This document shows positions 48,401 to 63,400 of a stretch of 64,000 bases of DNA, piece after piece (the first letter of the stretch is position 1; every line of letters begins with the position of its first letter). The notes under the pieces were generated by a model, which was not told the DNA's origin, ran no database searches, and saw only the letters and a list, made by a program, of their open reading frames with translations. The translations under genes were made by a program, and so were the position numbers. The stretch comes from Klebsormidium nitens. Lineage: Eukaryota > Streptophyta > Klebsormidiophyceae > Klebsormidiales > Klebsormidiaceae. The stretch spans positions 1 through 64,000 of the forward strand of contig DF237333.1 in assembly GCA_000708835.1 (NCBI GenBank), written 5' to 3'.

Positions 48401-51400
48401 ATTTCTCATCTGAGGGAACTCATGGACTGTTTCGGGACATGAGCCTGTCCGAGTCGAGAAACTCCCGAGTCAAGAAGACGAGCAAAGCAGCCGTTGAGAT
48501 TCGCGATATTCAGCCGGCAAGCGTCACCAATACACATGCCTGGCACGACCATCATACGATGCCAAATCTGCAAACGATCTCGCGCATACTTCAGCCGTCG
48601 CTCACCTCTCCACCATGAGAACGTAGTCCGACCCCGGGCGCCGCGCGCGGCCGCGCGACTGGATGTGGCCGCGCACAGTGGTCGGCAAGTCGAAGCGAAT
48701 CTGCAACACAAGATGTCGAGTTCTGAACCCTGCCAAATTCTTGCAATCACGCGGGCACATCGTTCTGAACAAGGCGCACCTGGGCTCCACCCCGGAGCCA
48801 AACCGGGGCCGGACGTGAGCAAGTTGCTTGGAAAAGTGGGGCGCGCTAGGCCCGGCCAGTTCGAGCCCAGTTTGCTTGCCCGGAGCGAGGTGCTCCAGCT
48901 CTGCCCCGGTTTGACTCCGGTTCGCAGCCAAGACGCCCTGAAACCCATCCCTCGTCTTTGTGACCCTCAAGAAAGCCTGTCCTTAGTCTTGCACGTCCAT
49001 GCAGAAGCAGACGTGTTTTGCAGACTTCACCGCTGTTTCCAAAAGCTGATTGTGGCCCGCATAAACGATATTCACATTGGAGTCTAAAGCAATCGCTTCC
49101 TCACCACGGAGTTGCAGCGCTGGATGTCGAGCCCCTCCTCCGCCACGTCCGTCGCGAAGAGCAGGGACACGTGGCCCGTCTGGAACCGTGCGATGATGCG
49201 CTGCTGCTCGTGGCTGTTCATGCTGCCCGCGCGCACGAGCGCGTCCAGCTGCGCGTCCGTCGGCGCCACGCCCACCTGCGCCTTCACGTTGCGGGACCAC
49301 TGCGAAAGAGATGAGAGGTCTGAAACGACGACGAGAAGAGCACATACGTGCTCCGAAAGTGGAGAGCTTGAGCCTGATGTTCAACTCCGTGATCTTTTGA
49401 GGTTAGAGATGCTGGTTGATACGGATTGCCTTCAGGGGGGCATTGAACAGCAACGAGGAGAATTAGTGCACCTTAAGTAGAGGGCGTGACCTCTGGCTTG
49501 AGATTGCAACTTTGTCAAGTGGACCGTCTTCAAATTAGTCAGGGCTGTTTGACTTTTCCCTCCTGTAACTGTTTTTGTTTCTTTGAGGCGGCGCCTCTGT
49601 CTACGAGGTACTCAGTTTTTGGCCTTCACAAACTAGAGCACCTTGTGAAGAATTGGCTGTACATGCACGCAGAAAGGAGCCGTCTTTAATCCCTGGCGTC
49701 AGACGACAGAACGTCTGAGCCTATGCTCAGACCTTGTGTCTTTCTTGCCACAGGAGAACTCGTCGCGCCCCTAAGAATGTTTGCGTCGTGTGACAATAAC
49801 AAAGGCTTCCCCCGAGCACGTTAACAAATCGGAAAAATCCTGTTGACAAGGCCACGTCCGTAGAACTGCAAGCTCTCGAAGCAGAAGAATATTCTGCCTG
49901 TAGCAAACATGGGGGTTCGGAAGAAGAGCTAGCTTCCATTCGGCCGAGTTTGTGCGGAACAGGCTAGGTCGGGGGACATGCCGTGCCGCATGAAGCTTCC
50001 ACAATATTGTACAATTTTGCAAGGAACCCATCGTCGGACAGGAGAATCCACGTTGGTGAACAAGATCTGGCCATATTTAGAAAGGTATTGGATCATGTGA
50101 CCTTGGAGGGATTATTAATCTGGGCAGGTACGGCGCCAAACGCCTTGTGAGGACGTATTTGGGTTTCAAAAATGCATCCTACTGACGAAAACCGAAGTTG
50201 GATGGAGCACGGCAAAGAGAGTTGTGGTCACGCACTACTTTGAAGTATTCGACTTTGTGATTGACAATTGAGGTACCGAAGAAACTCTATTCAATCCAAC
50301 AATATCGACAACAAGCCATATATTTACCTCGTGAGAGTTCCTATAGTGTATCGAGGACAAAAACTGAACGGCGCGCACGTGACGAGCGACGGTGGCATCA
50401 GATCGCACTCGCCCTCCCTTGGCAACTGCCGTGGACTCTTGCATCTTCATCGCCACCGTTGGATTGAGTTTTCATCTCATACGAACTTCAGAAGGAAAGT
50501 ATATGCAAGTTCCGCCATCGTTTGATTCCTTGAAAGAAAACGAAAAGAGGCAACCGCCACATTAGCCAAAGTGACGGACCCAATGAGCCTAACCCAAATG
50601 GAACTCCCACCTTGCTGTGTCCGGTCAGAGCTGCGGCGCGCAGTCCCCCCATTGACGTCATGGTCGTCAGCAGGTCCGTCAGCACTTGCGCGGTCAGCAC
50701 CCGGCTGACGAACACGATACACTTGGCGCTCTCTGGGCGCTCCTCTTCCCCGGTCACTTCTTCGTCTCCCCCGGGCAGGTCCTGGCTGTCCACCGTCTCA
50801 GAATGGGAGTCCTCGGGGGATCCCCTGGGCGGAGGGGGATCCCCCAAGCCCCCAACGCCCTTGCCCTGATCCGAAGCTTGGTTACTTTCCGGAGCGCCTT
50901 CTGTGACTATTTCTGGGGGGAATTCTGCGGTGCTAGTGGCCCCCCCCGGAGGAAAGGGCGCATCGACGGCTGTGGGTGTCCCCTCGGGCTCGGGCGTAGC
51001 GCGGATCTTGTCCACGTGGCGGCAGAGCGCGGCCCACACGTGGCGGCGATTGCGGAAGTGGTACTTGTTGAGCTGGCGGAGGAGTTGGGCGACCTTGGTG
51101 GAGAGGAGCCCGCCCTCGATCAGCCGCGGCAAGTCGCACTCATCTGCGCCACAAGGATCGAAGTAGGGGATATGTCTCAGAAATGAAAGCAAAGTGTGTA
51201 ACAAATAGCTCAAGGTAAAGCCGACCTCAAGAAAGAGAAGCGACCGTTGTCTTACATGTAAACCAAAGTGAAAAGGAAATCTGCTTTTTGAAACTCGACG
51301 CCACGGCAGTCTCCTGCTCAGAGTAAGTAAGTCCTGAAGAGGTTTCTGGCGCGTCTGAGTTGGCGCCATTGAGCTCACTTCACCGCAGTCTCGAACACAA

Positions 51401-54400
51401 AAAGGACGCAATGATCCTGAGGGCGAACATGTTCTCGGCCGAATTTTCGGGTCCGAACGAAAAGGAAGGGAATGCGCGGCGGACGAAGAAGAGTACGGGG
51501 AGCGGGAACCTCCATCCATTAGGCAGTGAAAAGGTAGAGGACCGAAATCAGCCTCGCTTGAATGCAATACGGGCTGCATCAAAGAAGATAGAGCTGCTTG
51601 TTGAGCGAGCTTTACTTTCAATCAGAATAAATTTCTGCTCTGAAGAAACCTATCCTCGACCGGCTAGCAAGAGGGCTTGCCCAACACCACTGCTGCGACT
51701 CCACAGATATTGGCTTCAGAGTTACAGCCCAACATTCTATTGCGCAGACAAGCACAACAGCTGACGTCATCCACGCCGTTCTGAGCAAATCCAAAAAAGC
51801 AACCAGCGAGAATACAGCGCGAACATAAGGGCCGGCTATGGGAGCCTTTCAGGTTGAATCCGACGTATTATCGTACAAGCGCGTGGACATGAGAACCCTT
51901 ACACAGGACTTCATAGCATGAGAAGAAAAGCACAGAATACCTTGCCGGGATGATTCCGAAGTTAGTAGACGGGGAGGCGATTCGACTGCCTCCCTGCTGG
52001 AGGCCACCTCAAGCAGTGACGTCAAAGGACGCAACGTGCGACCTGAAGAGTGTTCCCAATAATCTAACAAAGTGCTTTGGAAACAGCTCTGAAAACCTTT
52101 GGAAACAGCCCTGAAAACCCAATCTTGTGCATCATACGAGGTCATCGAACATTAAAAGACGAGGCCGTTTGAGCAACCTTCAGAGTGTCTACGGGCAAAA
52201 TATAGAGTAAAAGCTACTATGAGCATGTTAAAGTTGGCAAATACATGCGGCTAAGTGCCGTGACAGTGTGGACGGTTTTCTTGCAACGGAAAAGACATGA
52301 AACGCACAAGAGACTTCGGATCGACAAGTGTGCGGTTATCAGCCAGTCTTTTCTGTGTGACTGGTTGGTTCGTCGTGCCCGACATGAGGTGCCTCGCGAT
52401 CGACCTTGAACTCAATTTTCTACCTCGTTTCTCTAAAGGAAGATTTTGAGGGGCTGCAGGTCACCCGGGAAGTAACCAACATGGCTTCGGATAGCTAGGA
52501 CAGACCCGTCGTGAGCCCAGAACTTCTGAGCCCAGTCACAGCGTCGTCAGAGCCGCTGTCTCGCCACAAGGGCCAGAATGTCGGTGCTAAAAGAGGTTCA
52601 TAAACGACACATGAGCTGTAAAGCTGCAAAATTGGATATCGTCTTGCGGCCACAAGCACTGGGTCACTTCAAGAAGAGAACCCGAAAGGAGTGGATAGAT
52701 GGCGATCAGAAGAAACACTGAGGGGCAATATTTTTCTGTGCCGTTTTCACTGCCATTTCGTAGGGGTCCAACGACAGGTCAGCTTCTAGCAACACGCCAC
52801 GAGTCTCGCACGAATTGCACAAGCACAAGCCCTCTGTGACCACTTCGCCTCGTCATGCTTCTCAAAACGTCGCTCCAGATTCATGATGCTAGAAGGCGCC
52901 GGCCAAGTTTACCAGCCACAATGATCCTTACAATGATCCGTACACCGAACGTCCTATTTCCCTTCACAGTCAAAGCACACTTCCAGCATATGAGACCGGC
53001 GGTCTCAAAGATGTTCGGAGGACCGCAACGTTTTCGTGAATCCAAGAGAAAGCCCGCTGCAGCCTAGAAGCCCAACTAGAAGGGGAGGTCTGAATAGGGC
53101 CATTTTGATTCTGCTATTGGCCTACTGATGGGAAGTCTACTTTTTTCCTGCCAGCAATACAACGAGTACTGAATCCCTGCGACAGCAAAGGTGAAGCATC
53201 CGAGCCCATTCTCGAACTAGATGAGCTTTAAAGCTCGGGCAAATGCTCTTCACTGCCCAACAAACAGCTTCGCTCATCTAAAACGCGTTTAAGAAAAGGC
53301 AGGTAACGTCAGCAAGTACTCTATTTAGACAGGAGCTTGCTGTTCCCAGTCTTGTGTATAGGAAGCAAGCAATGGATAGCGTTTTGCGCTATAATTGAGA
53401 GTAGTGATCCACTCACCGCTGTCAACAACATGGGCATAAAGATCGACAGACCTTGAGACGGCAATATCGGACCCGATTGGTTGAAGAACTTAAAACACGA
53501 CGTGTCCCACGAAAAAAATCAGACCTCCATTCTTTTCGCAGCTTTAGCCCTGGCGCACGGCAAGTGGACCGTCGCTCAATCCGTTTGCTTGTAATCTTGT
53601 GAGCAAACGAAGCAGGCACGTAAAGCATTGCTGTTAAGGGAGTCGCAAGATTGCAATTCAAAACTGCCCGCTTCAATAGGCAGCAGGCAGCAGCACAGCC
53701 ACACGTTTAGAAGCTTGCTTCAAAAACCCTATGATCCGACGGCTCCGACAGGGCCTATGAGATGTCTTCTAGTTCCGGGCTGGTTTGGACGGTGCAAAAG
53801 CGTGGCGTCTCGACCTGGAATTGGAGTCTGTTCTGAAACTCAGGTCGGTTTTGAACATACGTTACCGCGATCGTAGCCACGTGCAGCAGAAGCAGCCCAG
53901 CAGAGACCGGGACACATATCCGAATACGACGAGATGAAAAAGAAAAAGAGAATCCCAAGCGCTTTTGGGACTCCCTGGAAGTGTGCAACCCGGGAAGAAA
54001 CAGCATCGGAGCTCCATGACACGAGACAACGACGAACGGCACCTTCCGCTGACAGAAAGAGCGCTCTTTGCGATGATCAAGTACGTGCATAAGGGCACGC
54101 TCAATGAGCGCCAGCCCTTTTTTCCATCTTCTGATCAATCCTCCTCTAAGCCCTAGAATGAATCAAGTGTTTTCCAAACATGCTACTTCCAAGCCGTTTC
54201 AACTTCGCATGAGAACTAGCGGCGAAGGCCTCAGCAAAAGAAAACCAAAGGTCGCTAGAGTATTCAAGACCCAGTAACCACGTCACAGTGCCCCGGTGCC
54301 CAAGCATAGAGTCTCGTCTTGCTGAGCAGACAGTCGCAAAAAACACACTAATGGAGCGCAAGCTTGTGACGCATCTGCAAGACGAAACTGGCCCTCTGAG

Positions 54401-57400
54401 ACAGCTCAAACTGCTAACGCACTGAGTGGCAAGGGGAACATTCCGGTAAGGGGAAAGACGCACACATCTGGGAAGGAGTATTTCGGCAGAGCGCAGTCCG
54501 TGGACAAGTGAAGAGGAGGTCTTTGAGAGTGATTCGGAGGGGGTATTAACCAAGAGGCAGGAGCTACAACTTGAGTCTACAGCCGTACAGGACGTACCTC
54601 CTGGAGTGGCACCAAAGAAAAAACACTTCGACGCCGGTGCTTTAGGAACTAAGCAGAAAAGCTCGATACAGGTGTCTACGCGGCCTTGGAAGACACGGTT
54701 TTTCAGAGCATAGTTGCGTACCTCCTCTCCTCCAAGGGCGAGTGCGCTGTTTGAAGCATGAGGGATGATCACAAATCCACCCAGCAAGCAATCCAAAATC
54801 ACTGCTGAGTACAAATTGCGGCGAGGAAAGTCTGAGAAGGACCGAGCCGACTGGACGTCGAGACTCGATCAGGAATAACAACCGGAAGAAGTTGTGCTGT
54901 CTGAAATCAGATCAAGATTGGAGGCGTCGGACGAGGCTGCTTTGTTTCCCCACCTCTCTTGGCTCTGCTCGGATCAGGCTACTTTCTTGCCCGCGACAAT
55001 ATCACTACTAGTCGCCATGCTAATATAAGAGAAACGATTCCAAAGCGACAGCATTGAATGAGAACCAAACAGACCAAGTTCCGAACCGCAATTTTGCGAT
55101 TGGACGTAAGCAATTTCCAGGAGCACCCACGGTCTATGACGGAGTAAGAAACATCGACTACTCTTCTTACGCCTCGATCTTCTGAGGCATGTTAGGTATT
55201 CTTTTAATCTATGCAGCACTTTCAGCGTATCTGGATTGCTGTAGGGACAAGCGGCGGGGGCTCGGTATCCAGGGAAATGGAAAAGAAAGCCTGTGAGCCT
55301 TGGAGGCTCACTCAATGAGACACATCACGGCCGCCCAATTCTGTCATTTGCACAGGCTTAACGATTCGGATTTGGTGGTTTCGGGCCCCTTCGAGCAACG
55401 GTCCTCGTCACTACGGTCTCCATTCAAATGGAGAGCTGACCATGTCAGCCCGTGCCGAAGCAAGTCCCATGAAACGGCTGTCTCCAAAACTATCCTGAAA
55501 CAATGTGAACCACCCGTTGCCTAACAAGGTAGGGGCTTGCACAATCGACAATCTGGGCACAAGAGTCCCACATGGCACGATAACCATTACAAGCTTCACG
55601 GTCGGCCCAAGAAGAGCCGGTTCTCAACAGAGCTTGGCCGAAGCCCTAAGTTAGTCGCTATCCAGGTTGCTTCGCAAGCATTTACTAGTACTAGCAAAAA
55701 TAGGAAACGCAAGTTCTCAAATCTGCTAATTTCGTTCCTCTGAAATGAGGGCCGGTTCAAGGTGTCCATGCGCCCATTAAAATGACCGGCATAAGAAACA
55801 AGAAAGAAAGGAGCGTAGAGATACATAAGCCCAATCCGGCCAACTGACTGCACAGGTGTTCGAGCACGCCAGGAAGGTTTTGAGCACCATCTGATTCCCA
55901 CTGTTTCATCCCTGAGATCGGGATCAGACTGTATCAGATCTCTTCATATAACTGAAATGGTTGACCCACTTTCCCAGTCTAGGGTCAGTTGGTACGTAGC
56001 CGAGAGTCAACATCCGATCAGATCATGATAAGGCTTTGCGTCTGGATGCCGCCGATGATACTTGGACAAAACATAACCAACGAGATACGGCTGTGTGACT
56101 AGTGGGTGCGACATGGAGTGGTGAGCAAACAGCTCATTAGTGCACTAATCACGGCCGTCTCCAGAAAGGAAAGACGTAGACTACGTAAGGCTCAATACGT
56201 GACGTCGACTAAAACCAGCTTTTGATGGATTCGTGGACATCCCCATTGCGAAAGTGAGCTTTCGATTGCTTGGGCCTTGGGCAGCCAAAAGGATCAAGAG
56301 AGTCCTTAACGTAAGAGAATTACTCAAGGCTTCAAAACCAGATAACTCCAAGAAGTGGGCCGAAAAGCCCACTAAGTACCGTTGTCATTACCGTGTAGAA
56401 TTGCCGTCCAAGCACTCGGAAAATATGACTAAAACACGGCCGATAAAGAGCTTTTCTGAGTAAAGGCTCTCAAAAGAACGTTTTTTTGAAGGAAAACTGA
56501 TTCCGGAATAGACGTCCAGCAACCACTTCTTTGCTGCCGGTTTTCAGTTACCATGCCCTGGTCAAGGATGGTGCCCTGAGAAGGCAGACACCTGGCTAAT
56601 GCTTTTTGCAGACGTGCTGTAGCTTATGCTTGTCAGGAATCAGAATTTGCGAAGACCAGCTTCAAGCTCTACGGGAAAGAGAAGCAGATTTCAGCAGAGC
56701 TCTAGAAAGGACATGCTTGTACCGACAGGCCTGGTGGGAGCCAACTGTATCGAGTTACGATATGGAAGCCAATTTCACGACTAGACGTCTGCTTAAGGCG
56801 ACAATCCTGGAACGTCCTGCAATTCAGTATGGATTTGGCAGGTTTGACCGGTAAGGACTCGAAAAACGCCGACGCTCATCCTGTTTGAGCGCAACCCTCG
56901 ACATCTCATTGCACATTGTTGAGTGTGGAACCCGAGAAACCTTCAAGCCCCAAGCCTTATAATTGCAACGTATTGAGAAACCCTTCTTGAAACTCAAAGC
57001 TTAAGCTAGAGTTGTCGTGAGGAGAAAGTGGGCGGCTGTTGTGGGTCCGCTTCTCATTTCGAAAAAGGATACCAAAGCTATTGCGGGGTTCAGGGCATCA
57101 AGCTGGCTGCATAAAAACTAGCGGTACTTTGGGCTCAAAATATGGAAGGATTATGCTTGGGCCACTCGGGCCCAGCCCATGGTTCTTCACGGCCGTTTTT
57201 TGCGGGTCAAAAGTTTTACACACCACGTACCGCAATTCCTGTGGACCTAAGCATTGGCCTTTTCGGAGAATGGGGTTCGAAATGGATGGAGTAAATCCAA
57301 TGTCGGCCAACTGACGGTACTCTTGGTGTTCTCGAGCTTGGTTAAGGCGTGCTTGGTAACCAAGCATCTTATCAGAAAAGCGCGGATACGTTCAGAAAGA

Positions 57401-60400
57401 TATGGGGCAAGTTTAAGTGATTTGCGGCGAACGTAGTCAGATTTGTTGGCTCGGAGTTTTTCACATGCATCACCTCTGAGCTCGAAAGTCTCAATAGGCC
57501 CGGTTCATATTTGCCGCTATCTATTTCATAAAGGAAAATGAATGGTCTACACAACAACCTGGAACCAGAACATGGAGAATCGTCTTCGAAAATCGTGCCG
57601 CCGCAGGATGAACTCGCTTAGCGCACTGGTCGAATGTAGGAGGAGGCGCTTTCAGCGGATAGCTTTGGGCTGTACTTTCTCAGACCTAAGGCATTACGGT
57701 CTCAGGATTATATCGAAACATCCTGACAAGAAGGACTATGCGTGTCCGGAGACACTCACTGTAAAATGCTCTCTGAGCAAGAAAACCAGTAAGCCCCTCA
57801 AACCCATTTGAATTTGACGCATCTGTACATGATATTCTTTGAAAGACAGCAAGTGTGCCCGCTCAGGCAAAATAACCAGAAGATCCACGGCATAAGGTTC
57901 TAATTCAACAGGACGACTTTCCGTGTGCATATGTCCAATCTTCTGCCCAGTCGAAGGGCTGCAGGGAACTTGATTCGCAATGCTCTCGTACCAAGACGCA
58001 GATGACTTTGAATTGCGCCTCTTAAGATGAACCTCACCCACAGCTCACTACCCCGGCAATACTGACAGTTATGTCAGCTTCGCCCAAATAATCTTTGCTA
58101 CCATCGGTCGACCGGTGATGAAAAGTAAAAGAGGTCGATTGGTGCTTTCGAAAGCGAAGCAATATGCTAGGGAGTTAAGGTGTTGTACAGAGATCTCTAA
58201 ACCTGCAGAAAATGATTCTTGGGAGACGCATCCAAGAGAAAACTTTCGAGAGGGGCTTTTGCGTCTGTTGAACGGGTAGAAATTTGCTGGCCACCGGACT
58301 CTACGATTGCAAAGCTGACGTCAGCTGAGCTGGCATAGAATGCAAAACCGGAATCCACAATCAAGGTCACGTACAAAGCCGTTACTCTGCGACTTGAGGA
58401 ATTTTCTCTAGAAGCTACGTAGGACGATTGTCAACGAAGGCGTCGCCATTGGTAAGACATACTCTTTCGTTGAGCTGAAAAGCTCGTCAGCGGCTTCTCA
58501 TGGCCCTGTCAGCGGCAACTCAGCACAAATTCGAAACAACCTCCATTCAAGGAGACCAATTTACTCGAAGTAAGCTTGAGACGCCAAGCCCAACAGAGCC
58601 GACTCCGGTGTCGGGATAGGCCGTCGACAGTAAAGGGCATCTATATACGGTGAGCAGTGGTTTTGTTGAGGAAGATGGATTTCGGACACATGGGCAAACG
58701 TGAAAGGGAACGGTGAGAACTGTTTGAGTCGAAGGCACCATCTGCATCCACTGCTTCATCCCTGAGCCACGGATCAGACCGTTTCCGCTTTTCTCAATTT
58801 CAAAGCAACCGCGTCTTTTCTTTGGGCACAGGAAACTTTTGAAAAGTGCGTTGTGCTTCTTCAGCGGAGTGAATCTGCGACGACCAGAAGCAAACACACG
58901 GATCTTGAGAAGCGTTCTGGCAAGCTTTCAATTTCGTGCTTCAAGCAGGGGCTTTCAGAAGCTGTGCAAAAAACAGAACGGTCTGAAGGCCGGAAACTTG
59001 CATGGCAAATTCGCTCAAACAAATCCTGGGCTCCCCTCATGGGCAGGTTCGAAAGAAAAGCAAGTGGGTTCTCACACGAAGGCTTTCGTGGCTTTGCCGC
59101 TCTCAAGATGCACTCAACAAGCTCAGCGTAATTCTCATGAAACGAAATGGAGAAGACGATCTTAACGATGCCCTCGAACATTTCAAACGACCAATATTCC
59201 AACAGAAAAGCTTTTCGGGCGCTCCATGTACTTTCACTCGAAACCCAGTTCAAAAATGGTCTTCCTTTTGGCTCAGAACCGACCGGGAGGTTGAGCGACA
59301 GAGAAAGCCCATGCTGCCTGACGCTGGATCATTGCCAGTTACTTTCGTCGTGGTCAAAACGTGATATTCACAACTACTAGTAGCAAGTAAGATTTTTTTG
59401 CCAGCTGTACCTGTCCGAGCTTTGTCTGATTCATTCTTCATCAAAGAAGACAGGTGGCAGCGCCAACATGTGGCTTACAACACATTTCCATCAGACATCT
59501 TTAAGCCCCTTCGAAGCTTTCAGAGCGAGCAACCGTGACAGCCGCAAAGTAGTAGCTCGTAAAGGACGTTCCGCTTCCGTCACGACACATTTGTTTTTAA
59601 TACGACTATATCACTGCATATAAGGGCGTCAGAACCGCGCCGCGCCTGCTTTGACCTCGGAAGGTCGACGGTGGGCGCTTCGTTCCCTTCGACAGGGTCT
59701 TCCGGGAAACGCCAGATACAGAACGCCTTGAGAGGAAGCGCGCACAGTAAAGGAAGTAGATGTGGAGCTTCTAGAACTCTCTAGCTACTTCGATGTGACT
59801 GGCGTCTTGTATCAAAAGAACGCGGATGACATCCACGAGTCACCAGGAAACACGTTCCGGTGGAGACGACGGGAGAGCGAGGCAGGTCTTGACAATGTTT
59901 TGGGACATGTCGCAACGTCCTGATTGACCGTTTTGTAAGGCACACCTGCATCTGGTTTTCTTGATCACTAAAGCCGATTCTGTCTGTTGGTTGAACCGCT
60001 GCCCGACCAGACTCAAAAAAGGGCTTTCATGCTTTTATGGAGCTTGCAATACTAGACTCTATGCAGCAGGAGTCGCAATTGTGTGGAGCTCCCTGCATTA
60101 TACTTTCTATAATTCTGAAAGCAGGCTTTAAGACACGAAAGCCGCGTGAGCGAGAAAGCTCAGGTACGTGGCCGGTTTCACCATTGCCTTGGCAGCCCAT
60201 TGGGAAAAGAAGGATAGCGATATCTCAGCAAGCGACACCACCGCATGCAGGAACTCGCAAGATTTGGCTCTCTTACCGACAGGTTTGTTTGAGAAGGAAC
60301 TATTGTATCACCAGCACTGGCTGTTTCTCAAATCCCTTCCTTCTTCTGATAACTCGCAACGTTGCTGCTGGCGATGTTACAACCATTGCGAGCACATGAA

Positions 60401-63400
60401 ATATTCCGGGAAAAAGTGGTTGTATTCAGGAAACTGTCGGTAGCTCCACATTCCGGCAATCAAGCATGCACGAGCGCACTGAGACGCCGAGTCCAGCAGC
60501 GGACTCGTCATACACAAACATCAAAACCGTGCAAATCGGAAGCACCATTTTCTCTTCAACTGAAGGCTTTGCAACACGTGTCAACGCACCGAAGCAGCCA
60601 CTGTCTTGAGGGCTGGTCGGCGCACGAATCGAGGCCTGACGTCATTTACTTGATTATGAGACGAGTATCTACTCCCTTCTCAACGGAAGAGTATGAAAGT
60701 GCTCAACCGAGTAAAAGCGAACACATGGCATCAGTCGAGGTGGCAGCAGTCTTATGAGACTGCAAAAATCCAGAGAAGAGTCTCTGTCATAAGCAATTGA
60801 AAGGCGAGCTTAAGCAAACTTTTTATGACGGCATCAGAATGCCTCAAAATGCTCTTGAGCACAACGCTTAACAAGCTCATGGTCAACATTGCCGCCTTAA
60901 AACACAAGCAGTCCGAGTACAGGGGCAGCTAAAAATAGTTCCTAAAAGCATCCTCGCTCTTACAAACGAGGACTTGACGCACCTTTGAGTCCGCAAACAT
61001 GCAACCCACTCCTAGTGACGGCACCCAAGCCGTTGGATACGCCTTAAATTGAAAGGATACTGCTTAACCAAGTATTGACTCAGGACCGATTGGCTTCTCA
61101 TCCGGAGGCTATTGTGAACGAAGTTGTTCAAGTGTGATCCAGCCGCTTCAAGGCTGAAATTTGTTTTAAGGACTGAAGTAAGCAAGGGAAGCCTACATTA
61201 AGTCCGCGACAAGCTCCCATCGGGCTCTCGCTATGTTGGGAGGCGAAAGGAAGGAAGCAAGGACGCTTGAAAAGCCACGACATTATCGCCTTCGCTTCTT
61301 GTAAGCATCCGACTTTAGCCGCTACTGCGTGAAGTGGATAGACAAGCTTAATGAAGGTCTTTTTAAGGTGCTCGATTCGCGACAAGCTACCGTTCCGATC
61401 GACCCGACAGCCTACTGGTCTTTGACATCTTGATAGCGGAACCAGGTTGCGGAAGCCAGGATATTCACATAAAATCTGGATTCATTTTCGCAGAAAGAAA
61501 GCCAGCTTGTGAACACGCATCTGGCTGCTGGTAAAAATAGGCTAGAGGTAAAACGCTGGGCAGTCTGCTCAAGCAGCGCCCTGATTCGTTTCGGGTAAAG
61601 GAGAGGCATCAAGATTAGAGTCAATTTCATGGCTGAGTTCGAGTGCTCAGTAGTAGCTTTATCCCTGCCCGACAGCGAAGAGTGGGGAATCTAGAAGATC
61701 AACCGGAGGGGTTTTCCAACACTCAGCGGCACAGATCAAAAGACAGAGCGTTCAACTTTGACGGTGCGAAGATTTGCTGAGTCCATGACCGAAACGGGAT
61801 CAAACGATGCAGTCTGGCAGGCAAGAAATATATGGACTTGGGCAATTTTGGGCTGTCGCGCAAGCGGATCAGAAAAGAAACAAATGAGACCACACGTGTT
61901 CGCAGCCCTTTGAAACTTGCTAACAAGGGCATCAGCGCAATACACTGATGAAGACTGAGATTTGAAGCTCAGAGGATGGTTTTCATTGCCCCTAAAAAAG
62001 CAGAAAATTTTGCATGAGCATTAGCTCTTTTAAAAGCTTGCTACCATGATGGATAGCAAGTGCGAAAGACGCACCCTTTTTATAGACAAAGTCTGTCTTT
62101 CAAAGTAGGTCGCAGAAATGCCCTCCAAAAAGCCCCGAGCCCCGCGCCTTCCGGCGCGCGACAACCACGACAGATTTGCTCAAGGTTTGGTCAAAGTTGC
62201 GCTTCCCTTCGACGTCCAAATTACCCTGTGATACCAGACCTTCAAAACCTATTACTCGCGCTCACAGGCTTCGAAAACACCTCCAAACTCGAAAACCTAC
62301 GCGCGCGCGCACCTTCTTGGAGCTCGCTCGCGTCGCACTCCAGAAGCGTCCGCGCGTGGCCCAGGAACCAGCGCTGGACCGCGCGCTCGTGCCGCGCCCG
62401 CCCGACGTCCAAACCCGCAAACACCAGCGCGTCCGCGGCCGCCTCCTCCGACAGCTGCGCCAGAAGCCGCTCCGTCGCCTAAGAAGATAGTAAAAAGGGG
62501 TTGATTGTGTCAACCGGGTATACTATTTGATTCGAGAGAGCGAATGGACGGGACCAGAAAGAAGCGAGCTGCGTGGTGCAGACGACGGGCGGAAGCATGT
62601 CTCCAAAACTTGCTGTAGGAACGGCCCGTTGTTTTATCTCGTCCGACCTCAGGGGTGAAAGCTGGGATATTGAGTAGCGGTGCGTCGAGAAGGAAACTTT
62701 TAGTGTAAGCAAAAGATACTCACTTGGATTCAGCTCATCATGCCCGCTGAGAATATGAAACCGCAGACCATCCTGGCACACGTGCAAGGATGGTTTGCCA
62801 ATTTTTAAGGAAAATTAAGGTTTCCTGCACTTAAAATCCCCACGCCCCTCTCCTCAAAGAGCGAAAACGCAATCCACCTCCTTGTAAGACGCTCTCAAAC
62901 CATACGGATGGACACCTGTGACTCCTACCTTGAAGGCGCAAAATTGCCCCAGCTCCTCCCACGTGTGCTTCACCCGCGTCAGCAGCCTTGCCGCCAGCTT
63001 TCCGGCTTCCGCTCCGATCGGTTCCGCTCCGCCCCACACGGCATTGCAGCTACTCTCGTCCGGCTTTTCGTCCCCATCTCCATTTTCCGCACCACCTTTC
63101 CGCTTCTCAGCCGCAAACTTTGTTCCGTCTGTCCGATCGGCTTCCCCGACGACTTCGGTGATCGCCCGCCTCGTGACTGCTTCTGGGTTAGCCGGTACCT
63201 CCGCCGCTTTGACCGCTTCGTCACTTTGTCCGTCAGTTCTGGCCCCATCCACGGATCCGGAACACTCAGCACTTTCTTGCTCTTCCGGCTTGGCTGCCTC
63301 CTTCTGCATACTACCTTCGTCACCTCCTTTCGCAGCGGCTTCCATTCCGGTCGCTTTCCCGGGTTCCGCCGCTTTCCCGCCCACTTCATCCCCGTCTTTC

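Noticed and set aside
51850-62040. Short open frames in the 11.2-kb intron (for example 54146-54814, 55974-56463, 58839-59364)
   Set aside because: No domain, no codon-bias contrast with surroundings and no compatible splice pairs; expected by chance in this length.
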